Under the pieces are notes generated by a model that was not told where the DNA came from, searched no databases, and saw only the letters and a list, made by a program, of their open reading frames with translations. Position numbers and translations under genes: made by a program. Positions 34,629 through 43,685 of a DNA stretch of 64,000 bases are shown piece by piece. Source of the DNA: Azophilus sp965200465. GTDB taxonomy: Bacteria > Pseudomonadota > Gammaproteobacteria > Pseudomonadales > Azotimanducaceae. The first letter of the stretch is position 1; every line of letters starts with the position of its first letter. The DNA lies in assembly GCA_965200465.1 (NCBI GenBank), contig OZ241358.1:2108001-2172000 (forward strand), in the 5' to 3' direction.

Positions 34629-34899
34629 GAGGAAAGACGCCAAGCCGGATCTGGCTTTCTCCCGCCACGGCTGGGAGGGCTACCAACATTGGGTCCGTAC
34701 CGACCGCAAGACCGCCGGGAGGATTTCGCAGCTAATCGACGCCTGCCTGCAGGACCCATTCCACGGCATCGGCCACCCGGAGCCGCTCAAGCACGAATTC
34801 ACTGGCTGCTGGTCGCGGCGGATCACCCAAGAACCCCGCCTTGCATGCAAAGTGGAAGGCGGGATCTGTCTAATTCTTCAATGCCGCTATCACTACTGA
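34603..34899 (+). CDS. yoeB: YoeB-type mRNA interferase toxin
   Basis: 98 aa. HGWEGYQHWVRTDRKTAGRI, HPEPLKHEFTGCWSRRIT and the final CRYHY give the RelE-fold YoeB with catalytic Glu, Arg and His kept. It cleaves mRNA on the ribosome. The ATG at 34603 overlaps yefM by 26 nt and gives about 15 extra basic residues before the usual YoeB start. One departure from the family: EPRLACKV where EHRLVYKV is usual. Confidence 0.93.
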   Translation: MAKSTKRSKRKDAKPDLAFSRHGWEGYQHWVRTDRKTAGRISQLIDACLQDPFHGIGHPEPLKHEFTGCWSRRITQEPRLACKVEGGICLILQCRYHY

Positions 34900-35005
34900 G
34901 CGTCCTGTCGCTTTCAGCAGGTAGGCCGCATGCATTGGCAAGAGGGGATGGTGAGCGAGGATGCCGGACGCAAAATGGCGCCGGCTCTTGGCGCAAGGGG
35001 CGCAG

Positions 35006-36301
35006 CTAAACGTAAACCGCCCGCATCGGCGTTTGATGCAGCTTCAGCGGCTCCCCTTCCGTGCAGATCATGGCGTCGCCATAGACATGCCAAGGCGGGC
35101 CGCCCGGCGCGATGAAGAAGGGCTGGTTGTAGGCCAGCATCCCGGGCGCCAGGGTGATGTTGTCGTGCCAGAAGGTGGTTTCGTGCTCCCCGGCCTGGAA
35201 GCCAAACAGGGTGGTGATTGCGCCTTCGGAGGCTTGCTTGGCGAATTGCGCGCATTGGTCGTCCAAGCCCTTGACGGTGGCGCCGGGCCGGTACTTGGCC
35301 AGCAAGTGGGCATAGACCGCGTCGCACAGCGCAAGATCGGCCAGGAACTGCTCGCTTGGCTCGCCCAGCACCACCGGCACCGTCAGCTGGGTGAAATAGC
35401 CCTTGTAGTTGGAGGTGACCTCGGGAACGATGACGTCGCCCGGCCGCAGGGTGCGGGCGGTGCGTCCGTCGAAAAACACATTGGAGCGGCGGCCCCGCCA
35501 AGGGCCGGTGCTCAGCAACTGCTGGCCGCCCGGCGGCGCCCCGGCCTCCGTGCAGCCTCGGTCCATGGCGAAGAACAGGTCCCAGTCGGTGTTGCCCGCT
35601 TGGGCGGCGGCGATCATGGCTTCGATGCCCTTGTCCGCGCAGTAGGCGGAGCGGCGCAGGAAGTTCAGCTCCTCGTCGCTCTTGCGGTAGCGCAACTCCA
35701 AGAACAGCCGCTCCGCATCCACGAAGCTGGCGTTCGGCAATTCCCGCTGCATGGCCAGCAGCACCTCGGCCGGCAGCACCCGGGGCGAGACCAAGCCGAT
35801 TTTGCCCTTCGCCAGCCCCATCTTCCGCAACTGCCGGGCGATGGCCGGCCCGTGGTCGTTGGCGTTGCGGGTGCCGGGCCGCACGCTGGACTTGATGTAC
35901 TCGAACTCCACCGTGCCGCGGCTGACGAAGGGCGGCGTCATGCCGCCGTGCTTGGTGGGCACGATGGGCGTTCCCTGCTTGGGGAGGATGACGTAGGTGG
36001 GCTCCCAGTCTATATCGACGCCGACATAGCGCAGGTTGCCCAGTTCCCCTTCCCGCCACTCCCGATTGCCGCCGATGACCAGGCAGTCGATGCCCTGCCG
36101 CTCCATGCCGGCGCGGATGTTGTTGTAGCGCCGGTGGTATTCGGCTTGGCTGAAGACCAGATCGCCGGCGATGTCCGCACCTAGACTGAGGGCCGGCGCT
36201 TTCGCCGCAGCGGGGTCGGCGGCGCGGGCGCCCGCCGTCGTCAGGGCGCTGGCGGCCGCTGTGCCGGCGGCCAAGGTCTTGATGAAGCGGCGGCGTTCCA
36301 T
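35006..36301 (-). CDS. Tat-exported creatinase/M24-like protein
   Basis: 431 aa. MERRRFIKTLAAGTAAASALTTAGARA is a twin-arginine signal. The rest is a creatinase N-domain followed by a pita-bread domain of family M24. In the region where metallopeptidases keep two Asp ligands it reads GDVIVPEVTSNYKGYFTQLTVP, without those ligands and more like creatinase, which needs no metal. It may hydrolyse a small amide rather than a peptide (inference). The start at 36301 was chosen because it gives a proper signal; the frame opens further upstream. Confidence 0.75.
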   Translation of the reverse strand: MERRRFIKTLAAGTAAASALTTAGARAADPAAAKAPALSLGADIAGDLVFSQAEYHRRYNNIRAGMERQGIDCLVIGGNREWREGELGNLRYVGVDIDWEPTYVILPKQGTPIVPTKHGGMTPPFVSRGTVEFEYIKSSVRPGTRNANDHGPAIARQLRKMGLAKGKIGLVSPRVLPAEVLLAMQRELPNASFVDAERLFLELRYRKSDEELNFLRRSAYCADKGIEAMIAAAQAGNTDWDLFFAMDRGCTEAGAPPGGQQLLSTGPWRGRRSNVFFDGRTARTLRPGDVIVPEVTSNYKGYFTQLTVPVVLGEPSEQFLADLALCDAVYAHLLAKYRPGATVKGLDDQCAQFAKQASEGAITTLFGFQAGEHETTFWHDNITLAPGMLAYNQPFFIAPGGPPWHVYGDAMICTEGEPLKLHQTPMRAVYV

Positions 36302-36347
36302 GCTTTGCACCATACGCCTCGTTCGCCCGCAGATAAATGGTTCGGTC

Positions 36348-36725
36348 ATGAATTTTGCTTGCCGGCATCGCCGAATGCCATTTTTCCTTCATCTTTCAGT
36401 TGACATCGAACGGGGCCTAGCTTCAACTTCCATCCACACTCAATCCAACGAGGGGGCCGCCCGATGGCGGGCATGTCCGGATTACAATTACGCGAACGTC
36501 GCCGACCTGCGCGTTCTGATTCAGCCTGACGGCGTATCCTGGCAGGGGATCAGCGGCCCGTTGAAGGATATGCGCGGAGGCGGCAGCGGGCTTAGGCTAA
36601 GCAAGGTAGCCGAGGGCATCTATTTTGGCACTTGGGTCAGCGAATTCGGAGGAGAGGATTCCATTACAACGCCCATGTCGCAAGAGGAACGCATAGCCAT
36701 CCGGCTCAGAAACAATGCGAGATAG
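36348..36725 (+). CDS. Small MoaF-like protein, degenerate or divergent paralog
   Basis: 125 aa from the ATG at 36348, start uncertain. ADLRVLIQPDGVSWQGISG, then PLKDMR and KVAEGIYFGTW, align block by block with the next gene (FRVQLTQDNLYWEGFGG, FKGMR, KVRDGIYFLTW). The C-terminus diverges after that point and is shorter. No signal peptide is seen, unlike in its neighbour. It may be a decayed duplicate or a cytoplasmic variant. Confidence 0.45.
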   Translation: MNFACRHRRMPFFLHLSVDIERGLASTSIHTQSNEGAARWRACPDYNYANVADLRVLIQPDGVSWQGISGPLKDMRGGGSGLRLSKVAEGIYFGTWVSEFGGEDSITTPMSQEERIAIRLRNNAR

Positions 36726-36739
36726 AGTAGGAGGCCCCA

Positions 36740-37219
36740 ATGAAGCAAAAGGATCCTGTGGACATGAAGAAACCACTGCTGCTCGCTGTCTTGGTCGGCT
36801 GCGCATTGGCCCCATTCGGCTTGGCGCAGGAGGGGCCGCCGGACAGGCCCCCCATCGATCCCAAATTCCTGCAAAGCGACATTCCCGAAGAGCTGGCCGG
36901 CAAGGTTTTCCATTGGCGGTACGACATTGGCTGGGATTTTCGCGTTCAGCTAACCCAAGACAACCTCTATTGGGAGGGCTTCGGCGGCATGTTCAAAGGC
37001 ATGAGGCGGGCGGCCCAGCCCCACTACCGAAAAGTCCGTGACGGCATTTATTTTCTGACTTGGAAAAATCCGGTCGGCTTCGACTCCCTAGTCATAGATC
37101 TCAAGGAAAATCTGCTCTACGCCCAAAACGGCTTGGGGCCTTCCATGGTCTCGATCTCCGGGGAGATATACTGCAACGGGCTGCGGCAGGAATGCGAACC
37201 GCCCCAGCGCCAAGAGTAG
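36740..37219 (+). CDS. Secreted MoaF / phenolic-acid-decarboxylase-like calycin
   Basis: 159 aa. AGGAGG 6 nt before the ATG is a strong binding site. The signal peptide is MKKPLLLAVLVGCALAPFGLA. The mature part (VFHWRYDIGWDFRVQLTQDN, KVRDGIYFLTWKNPVGFDSL) resembles the small calycin fold of MoaF and phenolic acid decarboxylases; I have no closer identification. It sits between a creatinase-like gene and pobA, among aromatic catabolism genes. Confidence 0.65.
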   Translation: MKQKDPVDMKKPLLLAVLVGCALAPFGLAQEGPPDRPPIDPKFLQSDIPEELAGKVFHWRYDIGWDFRVQLTQDNLYWEGFGGMFKGMRRAAQPHYRKVRDGIYFLTWKNPVGFDSLVIDLKENLLYAQNGLGPSMVSISGEIYCNGLRQECEPPQRQE

Positions 37220-37374
37220 AATGCCTGCTGGCCCAAACTCTAGGCCGCCCCTGAATTCGCAGCCGTGATCGTCGTTGCGTGCGGTTTCGCCGGGAAGGGG
37301 TCCCCAAGCCCAGCGCTGCGCCTTGGGCGGATTGTTGCGTCAGCCGCAATGGTTCCGCCGCGCAAGGAAGTTGA

Positions 37375-38571
37375 ATGAAGACGCCCGTGGTCATCATCGG
37401 CGGCGGGCCGGCGGGGCTGCTGCTCTCCCAACGGCTGCATTTGCAGGGCATCGCCAGCGTTGTGCTGGAGCGCCAAACCCGCGCCTACGTTCTGGCCCGC
37501 ATTCGCGCCGGGGTGCTGGAATGGGGCTCCGTGGAGGTGCTGCGCAACTCCGGCATCGGCGAGCGCATGGATCGGGAAGGCCATCCTCACGACGGCACGG
37601 ACATCGTCTGGGGCAACCGCCATCGGCTGACCTTGGACACGCGCCGCCACGCTGGCCGGCCCATGATGGCCTACGGGCAAACCAGCATCACCGAAGACCT
37701 GTACGCGGCGCGGGACGCCTTGGACGGCCAGATCATCGACGAGGCGCAAGACGTGGCCCTGCACGACATCGACGGCGCCTCGCCCTGCGTCACCTACATT
37801 AAAGACGGCGAGACGCGCCGGCTGGATTGCGAGTTCATCGCCGGCTGCGACGGCTTCCACGGAGTGAGCCGCCAAGCCATCCCCGCCGCCAAGCGCCGGG
37901 AATACGAAAAGGTCTATCCCTTCGGCTGGCTGGGCATCCTCTCGGAAACGCCGCCGCTGCCGCAGCTCATCTACGCCAACAGCGAGCGCGGCTTCGCGCT
38001 GTGCTCCATGCGCAACCCCATGCTCAGCCGCTACTACATTCAATGCGAATTGAACGCCAACCTGGACGACTGGCCGGACGACCGCTTCTGGGCGGAACTG
38101 AAGGCCCGCTTCCCGCGGGAAGTGGCCCAGGCCATCGCCACCGGCCCCTCCATAGAGAAATCCATCGCCCCCTTGCGCAGCTTCGTTTCCGAACCCATGG
38201 CCCACGGACGCCTGTTCCTGGCCGGGGACGCCGCCCACATTGTCCCCCCCACCGGCGCCAAGGGCCTGAACCTGGCCATCTCCGATGTGTTCTATCTCTC
38301 CCGCGCCCTCACCGCCCACTTCAAGCAGGGCAACGACGCCTACCTGTCCTCCTATTCGGACATGGCCCTGCGCCGCGTCTGGGGCGCCGCCCGCTTCTCC
38401 TGGTGGCTGACCAACCTGCTGCACCGCTTCCCCGACCAAGAGGCGTTTGACCTGCGTGCGCAAGAGCAGGAGCTTAGCTATCTAGCTTCGTCGGACACCT
38501 ACATGAAAGCTGTTTGCGAGCAGTACGCGGGCCTGCCGTTCGAGGGGCAGGCAGAGGAAAGGACGGCCTAG
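37375..38571 (+). CDS. pobA: 4-hydroxybenzoate 3-monooxygenase
   Basis: 398 aa, the normal PobA length. Rossmann GGGPAGLLLSQRL at the N-terminus, RIRAGVLEWGSVEVL (PobA-specific), IAGCDGFHGVSR (NADPH/FAD) and FLAGDAAHIVPPTGAKGLNLAI for the flavin. It makes protocatechuate from 4-hydroxybenzoate. LigAB at 45011 would cleave the product. The gene ends in a 4-nt convergent overlap with the next methyltransferase. A PobR regulator is not seen adjacent. Confidence 0.95.
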   Translation: MKTPVVIIGGGPAGLLLSQRLHLQGIASVVLERQTRAYVLARIRAGVLEWGSVEVLRNSGIGERMDREGHPHDGTDIVWGNRHRLTLDTRRHAGRPMMAYGQTSITEDLYAARDALDGQIIDEAQDVALHDIDGASPCVTYIKDGETRRLDCEFIAGCDGFHGVSRQAIPAAKRREYEKVYPFGWLGILSETPPLPQLIYANSERGFALCSMRNPMLSRYYIQCELNANLDDWPDDRFWAELKARFPREVAQAIATGPSIEKSIAPLRSFVSEPMAHGRLFLAGDAAHIVPPTGAKGLNLAISDVFYLSRALTAHFKQGNDAYLSSYSDMALRRVWGAARFSWWLTNLLHRFPDQEAFDLRAQEQELSYLASSDTYMKAVCEQYAGLPFEGQAEERTA

Positions 38572-40241
38572 GGCTGGTGCATCGGCGCAGCGCTTTGCCT
38601 TCTGCCGTGCCGGCGGCGGCGCAGCCGGTTCCATGCCTGTCGCAACCGCGCCGCATCCTTTTTGGAAAACCCGCAGCCGCGCCGCAGAAGGATTTCATCC
38701 CCGTGATCCAAAGCAGCCTTTAGGTCACCGGACCGCAGGCAATCATCAATGTGCGGCAAGTCAAGTTCCCCGACAAACCGATAAGGAACCAACAGGGTTT
38801 CCGCCTCCCGCGGCTCCAATTCAAGAACGCCGCCGCCGTAGCTGCGCCCGCAGACTTCAGCCCATGCAAACGTCAAGGAGTTCACCATGGAACCGCACAG
38901 GGCGCTGCGGACCACGCCGCCATGCAATCGCACACGGTGGATGGTGTCCGTTGCCGTGGCCCCAGCCTCGTTTGCCACCAAAAGAGGGGCCTGATGAATT
39001 TGGCGAAACAGGAAGGCGTCGGGCACGAAGACCGATGGCACGTCAAACCAGCGGCTGCGGATGCGGCACTTGTAGCCTCGGCTGACGCCCTGAACTTCGC
39101 CCTGCTGTATGTAGTCCTCAAGCTCAGGCGGAAACAGAGCGCGATCAAGCCCCTTCAGATTGAGCAGCTTGGAGCGATTGGATTGCGCGTAGGACCGCAT
39201 GTCCTGGCGGGTGAAGCGGACGGATTTCAGTGCGGATGTTCTGCCAACAACATCCAGCGCATGGCCATTGATGCCGAGCCGGTGCATCTGTTCCTCGCTG
39301 ATGACGAAAAAGCTGTTGCGGCCAGTGACTATGCCAACGTCAACATCGGCTAGGCCTCCCAAGCGATGCAGCGTTTGTCCGTCCGCGCTTTCCTTCAACA
39401 GGCGAAATTCCTCATCCTCGAGAAAGAGCGATGTCCATTTCATGCTTTCATGGGCATGGCGCTCCGGCGAATGGGATACGGCATCCGCCATCGCCGGCTG
39501 CGCAAGCAGCGCTGCGCCATTGGCAAACTGCGCGGTGCGCAGCCGCCCACAGGCGCCCGAATGCCGCCGCCGACCCTCGGCAAGCAGCAGCACCACTTCC
39601 TGCTGTATCTGCGGAAAGACCAACTCATTGAAGGCGACGATGCGAACATCCTCAAACAGCATGGGCAGACGGCATCGGAGCTCCGCTGCGTACTTGACCT
39701 GAAGCAACTCTGCGGGAACCACCATCGCCAAGCGGCCCCCCTCGCACAACAGTTCGGCAGATAGCTGCACGAAGGCGATCCAAGCGTTCGCAAGGCCGTT
39801 GGGCCGATAGCCGAATGAATTAAGAAGCTGAAAAGCCCGCTCCCGCTCCTGCTTGTCGAAATGCTGAAACCTTATGAACGGCGGATTGCCCAGAGCGACG
39901 TCATATTCCCGCTTCCCCAGAAGCGTGGCGGCCACATCAAAGAAGCTGCCGCATTTCCATTCGGTCGGCACCCGGCTGCCGTTAATCGACTCCCTGGCCT
40001 TCTCGATCTCGCGCTCAACGATTTCAATGGCTGTCATCTGGCCAGTTGCATCCAGGAGGGAAGCCGCAGAGGCGATGAAGCTTCCATCGCCGCAACTAGG
40101 TTCAAGCACTTGGTCAGACGGGGAGCGGATTGCCCAACGACAAAGGTAATCGGCCAAAACGGAAGGGGTGTAATAACCGCCCCGGATCTTTTGTTCGGTC
40201 GGAGCTTCTTTGTTGGTCTTGAAGTTCAACCTTGCCGACAT
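38568..40241 (-). CDS. Adenine-specific DNA methyltransferase (type II, TaqI/Eco57I-like)
   Basis: 557 aa. GGYYTPSVLADYLCRWA and VLEPSCGDGSFIASAA form the AdoMet pocket (motif I), and ALGNPPFIRFQ is motif IV (NPPF) of N6-adenine methyltransferases. The C-terminal half would be the target recognition domain. The ATG at 40241 has GGAGGG just upstream, 19 nt after the stop of the preceding nuclease gene. Both genes have lower GC than their neighbours. Confidence 0.88.
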   Translation of the reverse strand: MSARLNFKTNKEAPTEQKIRGGYYTPSVLADYLCRWAIRSPSDQVLEPSCGDGSFIASAASLLDATGQMTAIEIVEREIEKARESINGSRVPTEWKCGSFFDVAATLLGKREYDVALGNPPFIRFQHFDKQERERAFQLLNSFGYRPNGLANAWIAFVQLSAELLCEGGRLAMVVPAELLQVKYAAELRCRLPMLFEDVRIVAFNELVFPQIQQEVVLLLAEGRRRHSGACGRLRTAQFANGAALLAQPAMADAVSHSPERHAHESMKWTSLFLEDEEFRLLKESADGQTLHRLGGLADVDVGIVTGRNSFFVISEEQMHRLGINGHALDVVGRTSALKSVRFTRQDMRSYAQSNRSKLLNLKGLDRALFPPELEDYIQQGEVQGVSRGYKCRIRSRWFDVPSVFVPDAFLFRQIHQAPLLVANEAGATATDTIHRVRLHGGVVRSALCGSMVNSLTFAWAEVCGRSYGGGVLELEPREAETLLVPYRFVGELDLPHIDDCLRSGDLKAALDHGDEILLRRGCGFSKKDAARLRQAWNRLRRRRHGRRQSAAPMHQP

Positions 40242-40260
40242 TGCACCCTCCAAGCCTCTC

Positions 40261-41004
40261 CTATGTTATATGGGGTGGGAGATGTTGATATCTGTCAACA
40301 TAAGCGGTCTTTATCTGCTTGCTCATCTCATCCAGATGCAATCGGGACCCTTGCGCCAGAGCGCCTGCTTCAATCTCGCCATTGCCTGGGTTCCAGAGGA
40401 CCAGGGAAATAGCTTCCGCCAAATGATGTTGATCCAACTCATCCTTTCTTGAACCCAGACGTTCCAAGGTGTTGACGATCACCCGAAGCTGCGTCGACCT
40501 CACCACTGGCGCAGGCATAACAACGATGAACGCGACGATGCAGAAAGGAAACCTGATATGCACGGTGGCTGCCTCGGATGCTAGATCGTTGATCATGTTC
40601 TGCCAGTTCTTGCGAATGCTGCTTTCGTCATTCAAGGTTTTGCTATCGAACACCACTCGTGGTCCATCAGGGCGGTAAGCCACGTCGTAGTTTTGCGGTC
40701 GTATTCCTCCAATCACTCTGGCGGTTCCCACCTCCACACAATCAGGTTCGGTGGGCGTCAGGGCATTGGCGTTGGGCCTGACAACGGAGATGTCGCCAAG
40801 CATTTTTGCTAGGGCCGCACCGAAGGCGTCATCAAAGACGCGGCCAAATTCCATGCCCTGCTTCTTGTCGAAGCTTTTTGGCCTTTTCTGTTGCGGGCTG
40901 CCGTCCGCCCTAGCGCTCCCGCTGACGCCCAGCCAAAGCGCCCCCCACTGGGCAAATGTCGCTTGCGGAATGCTTATCCGGGGCATCTCTAGCAGTTCGG
41001 GCAC
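40261..41004 (-). CDS. Putative type II restriction endonuclease (second system)
   Basis: 247 aa from the GTG at 41004 (GAGAGG upstream); an ATG at 40986 is an alternative, and the open frame continues to 41172. The segment YDVAYRPDGPRVVFDSKTL reads as a PD-(D/E)xK core with D-S-K. It is directly followed by the N6-adenine methyltransferase, so the two form a restriction-modification operon. The family and the recognition site are not recognised. Confidence 0.68.
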   Translation of the reverse strand: MPELLEMPRISIPQATFAQWGALWLGVSGSARADGSPQQKRPKSFDKKQGMEFGRVFDDAFGAALAKMLGDISVVRPNANALTPTEPDCVEVGTARVIGGIRPQNYDVAYRPDGPRVVFDSKTLNDESSIRKNWQNMINDLASEAATVHIRFPFCIVAFIVVMPAPVVRSTQLRVIVNTLERLGSRKDELDQHHLAEAISLVLWNPGNGEIEAGALAQGSRLHLDEMSKQIKTAYVDRYQHLPPHIT

Positions 41005-41216
41005 CTGATAGTCCTCTCTTGCGGCGGAAGCGGGATGCGGCGGAAGTGGGGGGCACAGGGCTTCATGATCTGGCAGCCTACCACAGATGGACCTAGTCCA
41101 GTGCCCATGTTTCGTCCGCGAAGGCCGAGTTGCGGACGCTTCGCTCCATGCGCTTGTGGGTGGGCGCATCAACGAGCCCCATCAACAAAATCTGATGGGC
41201 AGGCAACAAAAGTGAA

Positions 41217-41245
41217 TTGAACGTCGGTTCGTTGCTCGGTAGAGT
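41217..41245 (+). promoter_or_regulatory. Sigma70-type promoter of the SDR gene
   Basis: TTGAAC at 41217-41222, a 17-nt spacer and TAGAGT at 41240-41245, about 20 nt before the ATG at 41266. A GAGGGG binding site lies in between. Confidence 0.5.
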
Positions 41246-41265
41246 GTGGGCAAAACAAGAGGGGC

Positions 41266-42051
41266 ATGGGCATGTTGGAAAGCAAAACCATCGTCGTCAC
41301 CGGGGCCGCCAACGGCATCGGGGCGGAAACCGCCAAGCGGGTGCGGGCCTTGGGCGCGACGGTGGTGGGGGTTGATTTGGTGGAGCCCAAGGACCCTGTG
41401 GATCGGTTTGTGGCCGCGGACCTTTCCAAGGCGGACGCCATCAAAACCGCCGCCCGGGAAATCGGCCCCGGCATCGACGGGCTGGCGAACATTGCCGGGC
41501 TGCCGCCCACGGCGGGCCGCGTCGCGGTGCTGGGCGTCAACTTCGTGGGGCTGCGGGCCTTCACCGAGGCGATGATCGGCAATCTCAACGAGGGGGCCGC
41601 CATCGTCAATCTGGCATCCTTGGCTGGGGCCGGGTGGCCGGCGCGGGCGGCGGCGGTCAAGGCGTTCATCGAAAAGGCCGCTTTCGACAACATCGACGCG
41701 CTGTGCGAAGCCCACGGCATTGACGATTCGGCTTCCTACTTCTTCAGCAAGGAGGCGCTCATCTGCTGGACCATGCAGAATCGCTGGACATGGCGGGAGC
41801 GCGGCGTCCGCATGAACTGCGTCAGCCCCGGGCCGGTGGAGACGCGCATCCTGCCGGACTTCCTCGCCACCTTGGGGGAGCGGGCGGTGGAGGACATGAA
41901 GATCATGGACCGGCCGGGCCGGCCGGAGGACATCGCGCCGGCGGTGGCCTTTCTGCTGTCCGATGGCGCCGGCTGGATTCGCGGCGCCAACATTCCGGTG
42001 GACGGCGGCCTGCTCTCCCACCTGCAAGGGAACATGCACGGGTTGAACTAA
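41266..42051 (+). CDS. Short-chain dehydrogenase (hydroxysteroid dehydrogenase-like)
   Basis: 261 aa. Classical SDR: VVTGAANGIGAE for NAD(P), IVNLASLAGAG with the catalytic Ser, and YFFSK for Tyr-x-x-x-Lys. RMNCVSPGPVETRIL and PVDGGL follow. The layout, with a long insert after the catalytic Ser, resembles 3-alpha-hydroxysteroid dehydrogenases of Comamonas. The real substrate is unknown. The next genes oxidise aldehydes and rings. Confidence 0.83.
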   Translation: MGMLESKTIVVTGAANGIGAETAKRVRALGATVVGVDLVEPKDPVDRFVAADLSKADAIKTAAREIGPGIDGLANIAGLPPTAGRVAVLGVNFVGLRAFTEAMIGNLNEGAAIVNLASLAGAGWPARAAAVKAFIEKAAFDNIDALCEAHGIDDSASYFFSKEALICWTMQNRWTWRERGVRMNCVSPGPVETRILPDFLATLGERAVEDMKIMDRPGRPEDIAPAVAFLLSDGAGWIRGANIPVDGGLLSHLQGNMHGLN

Positions 42052-42173
42052 GCGCCTCCTCGCCGGACTGAGCGCTGGGCCTGCCCATTGAGGTCGTGGC
42101 GGGGCGATAAGGGCGCGGTTCAGACCCGAGCAATCCCATGCCGCCCGGAGGCGCCCAAAACTAGGAGCGGAAC

Positions 42174-43619
42174 ATGAGCGAACTTAGACGAATGATCATC
42201 GGCGGCCAAGAGGTCGATGGCGGCGCCGGCGGCTTTGCGGTGCTGAATCCGGCCGACGGCGCCATCCTCTATGAGGTGGCGGACGCCAGCCGCGCCGATG
42301 TTGCCCGCGCCATTGAGAACGCCGCCGAAGCGCAGCGGTCTTGGGGGCGGCTGCCCTTCACGGAAAGGGCGCAAGCGCTGCTGAAAGCGGCCGACGTGCT
42401 GGAGGCGCGGCAGAAGGATTTGGCCTTGCAATTGGTGCGCGAAGGCGGCGCTTGGATTGGCAAATGCATGTATGAAGCAGGCTACGCGGCGGGCATTTAT
42501 CGCGCCGCAGCGGCGGCCACCTATCAGCCCATCGGCGAAATTCTGCCCTCCAACCACAACAAGGTGAGCATGGCGGTGCGCCGTCCGCTGGGGGTGGTGG
42601 CGGCCATCTCGCCTTGGAACTTTCCCTTGCTGCTGTCCTCCCGGGGCATCGCCTTCGCCTTGGCGGCCGGCAATGCCGTGGTGCTGAAGCCCTCGGAGGA
42701 AACGCCGGTGACCGGCGGGCTGGTCTTGGCGGAAGTGCTTGCGGAGGCCGGGGTGCCGGAGGGGGTGCTGAACGTGGTCACCTGTTCCCGAGCATCCGTC
42801 GCGGAGGTGGGCGATGAATTGATCGCCCATCCCTTGGTCAAGGCGATCACCTTCACCGGCTCCACGGCGGTGGGCCGGCGCATCGCCGCCCAGGCCGGGG
42901 GCTTGCTGAAAAAGGCCTGCGTGGAACTGGGCGGCAAGGACCCGATGCTGGTGCTGGCGGATGCGGACATGGAAAGGGCGGTCGGCGCCGCCGTGTTCGG
43001 CTCCTTCATGCATGCCGGGCAGATCTGCATGTCCGCCGAGCGCCTGCTGGTGCATCGCTCAAGGGCGGAGGAATTCACGGAAAAGGTAACGGCGAAAACC
43101 GCCGCCTTGGGCGTGGGGGACCCGATGCGGAACATCATCGGCCCGATCATCAACCAAAAGCAGCTGGAGCAGATCCGCGGGCAGGTGGAGGACGCCCGCG
43201 CCCAAGGCGCCGCCATCCATACGGGCGGCAGCCACGAGGGTTTGCACTACCAGCCCACGGTGGTCAGCGGCGTGACGCCGCAGATGAAGCTGTTTCGGGA
43301 GGAGACCTTCGGCCCGGTGGCGGCCATCACCGCCTTCGATACGGAAGACGAAGCCGTGGCGCTGGCCAACCAATGCGACTACGGCCTGTCCTCCGCCATC
43401 ATCACCGCGGACGAAGAGCATGGCTTGGAATTGGCGGACCGCTTGGAATCCGGCATGACGCACATCAACGACTGCCCGGTGTACGACGAACCCCATGCCC
43501 CCTTCGGCGGCGTGAAAGGATCCGGCCTAGGGCGCCACGGCGGGCGCTGGGCCATGGAAGCCTTCACCGAAACCCACTGGCGCACCTTGGAGAAGGGCGG
43601 ACGGAAATACCCGTTCTAG
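42174..43619 (+). CDS. Aldehyde dehydrogenase (aromatic aldehyde type)
   Basis: 481 aa. ITFTGSTAVGRRIAAQ (NAD), VELGGKDPML with the general-base Glu and HAGQICMSAERLLVH with the catalytic Cys, plus the PWNFPLLL block. Similar enzymes oxidise benzaldehydes or vanillin. Its place between an SDR and the lig genes suggests it makes 4-hydroxybenzoate or vanillate from the aldehyde (inference). Confidence 0.9.
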   Translation: MSELRRMIIGGQEVDGGAGGFAVLNPADGAILYEVADASRADVARAIENAAEAQRSWGRLPFTERAQALLKAADVLEARQKDLALQLVREGGAWIGKCMYEAGYAAGIYRAAAAATYQPIGEILPSNHNKVSMAVRRPLGVVAAISPWNFPLLLSSRGIAFALAAGNAVVLKPSEETPVTGGLVLAEVLAEAGVPEGVLNVVTCSRASVAEVGDELIAHPLVKAITFTGSTAVGRRIAAQAGGLLKKACVELGGKDPMLVLADADMERAVGAAVFGSFMHAGQICMSAERLLVHRSRAEEFTEKVTAKTAALGVGDPMRNIIGPIINQKQLEQIRGQVEDARAQGAAIHTGGSHEGLHYQPTVVSGVTPQMKLFREETFGPVAAITAFDTEDEAVALANQCDYGLSSAIITADEEHGLELADRLESGMTHINDCPVYDEPHAPFGGVKGSGLGRHGGRWAMEAFTETHWRTLEKGGRKYPF

Positions 43620-43685
43620 GCCGAGCCTTGCGCGCCGGCGCCCGGCCCATTGAATTCCGCCCCGGCCCAAGCCCATAATCGGGGG

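Noticed and set aside
34914..36392. 492-aa minus-strand frame over the creatinase-like gene
   Set aside because: It is out of frame with the gene that has a Tat signal and creatinase blocks, and it is dominated by Arg, Gly and His.
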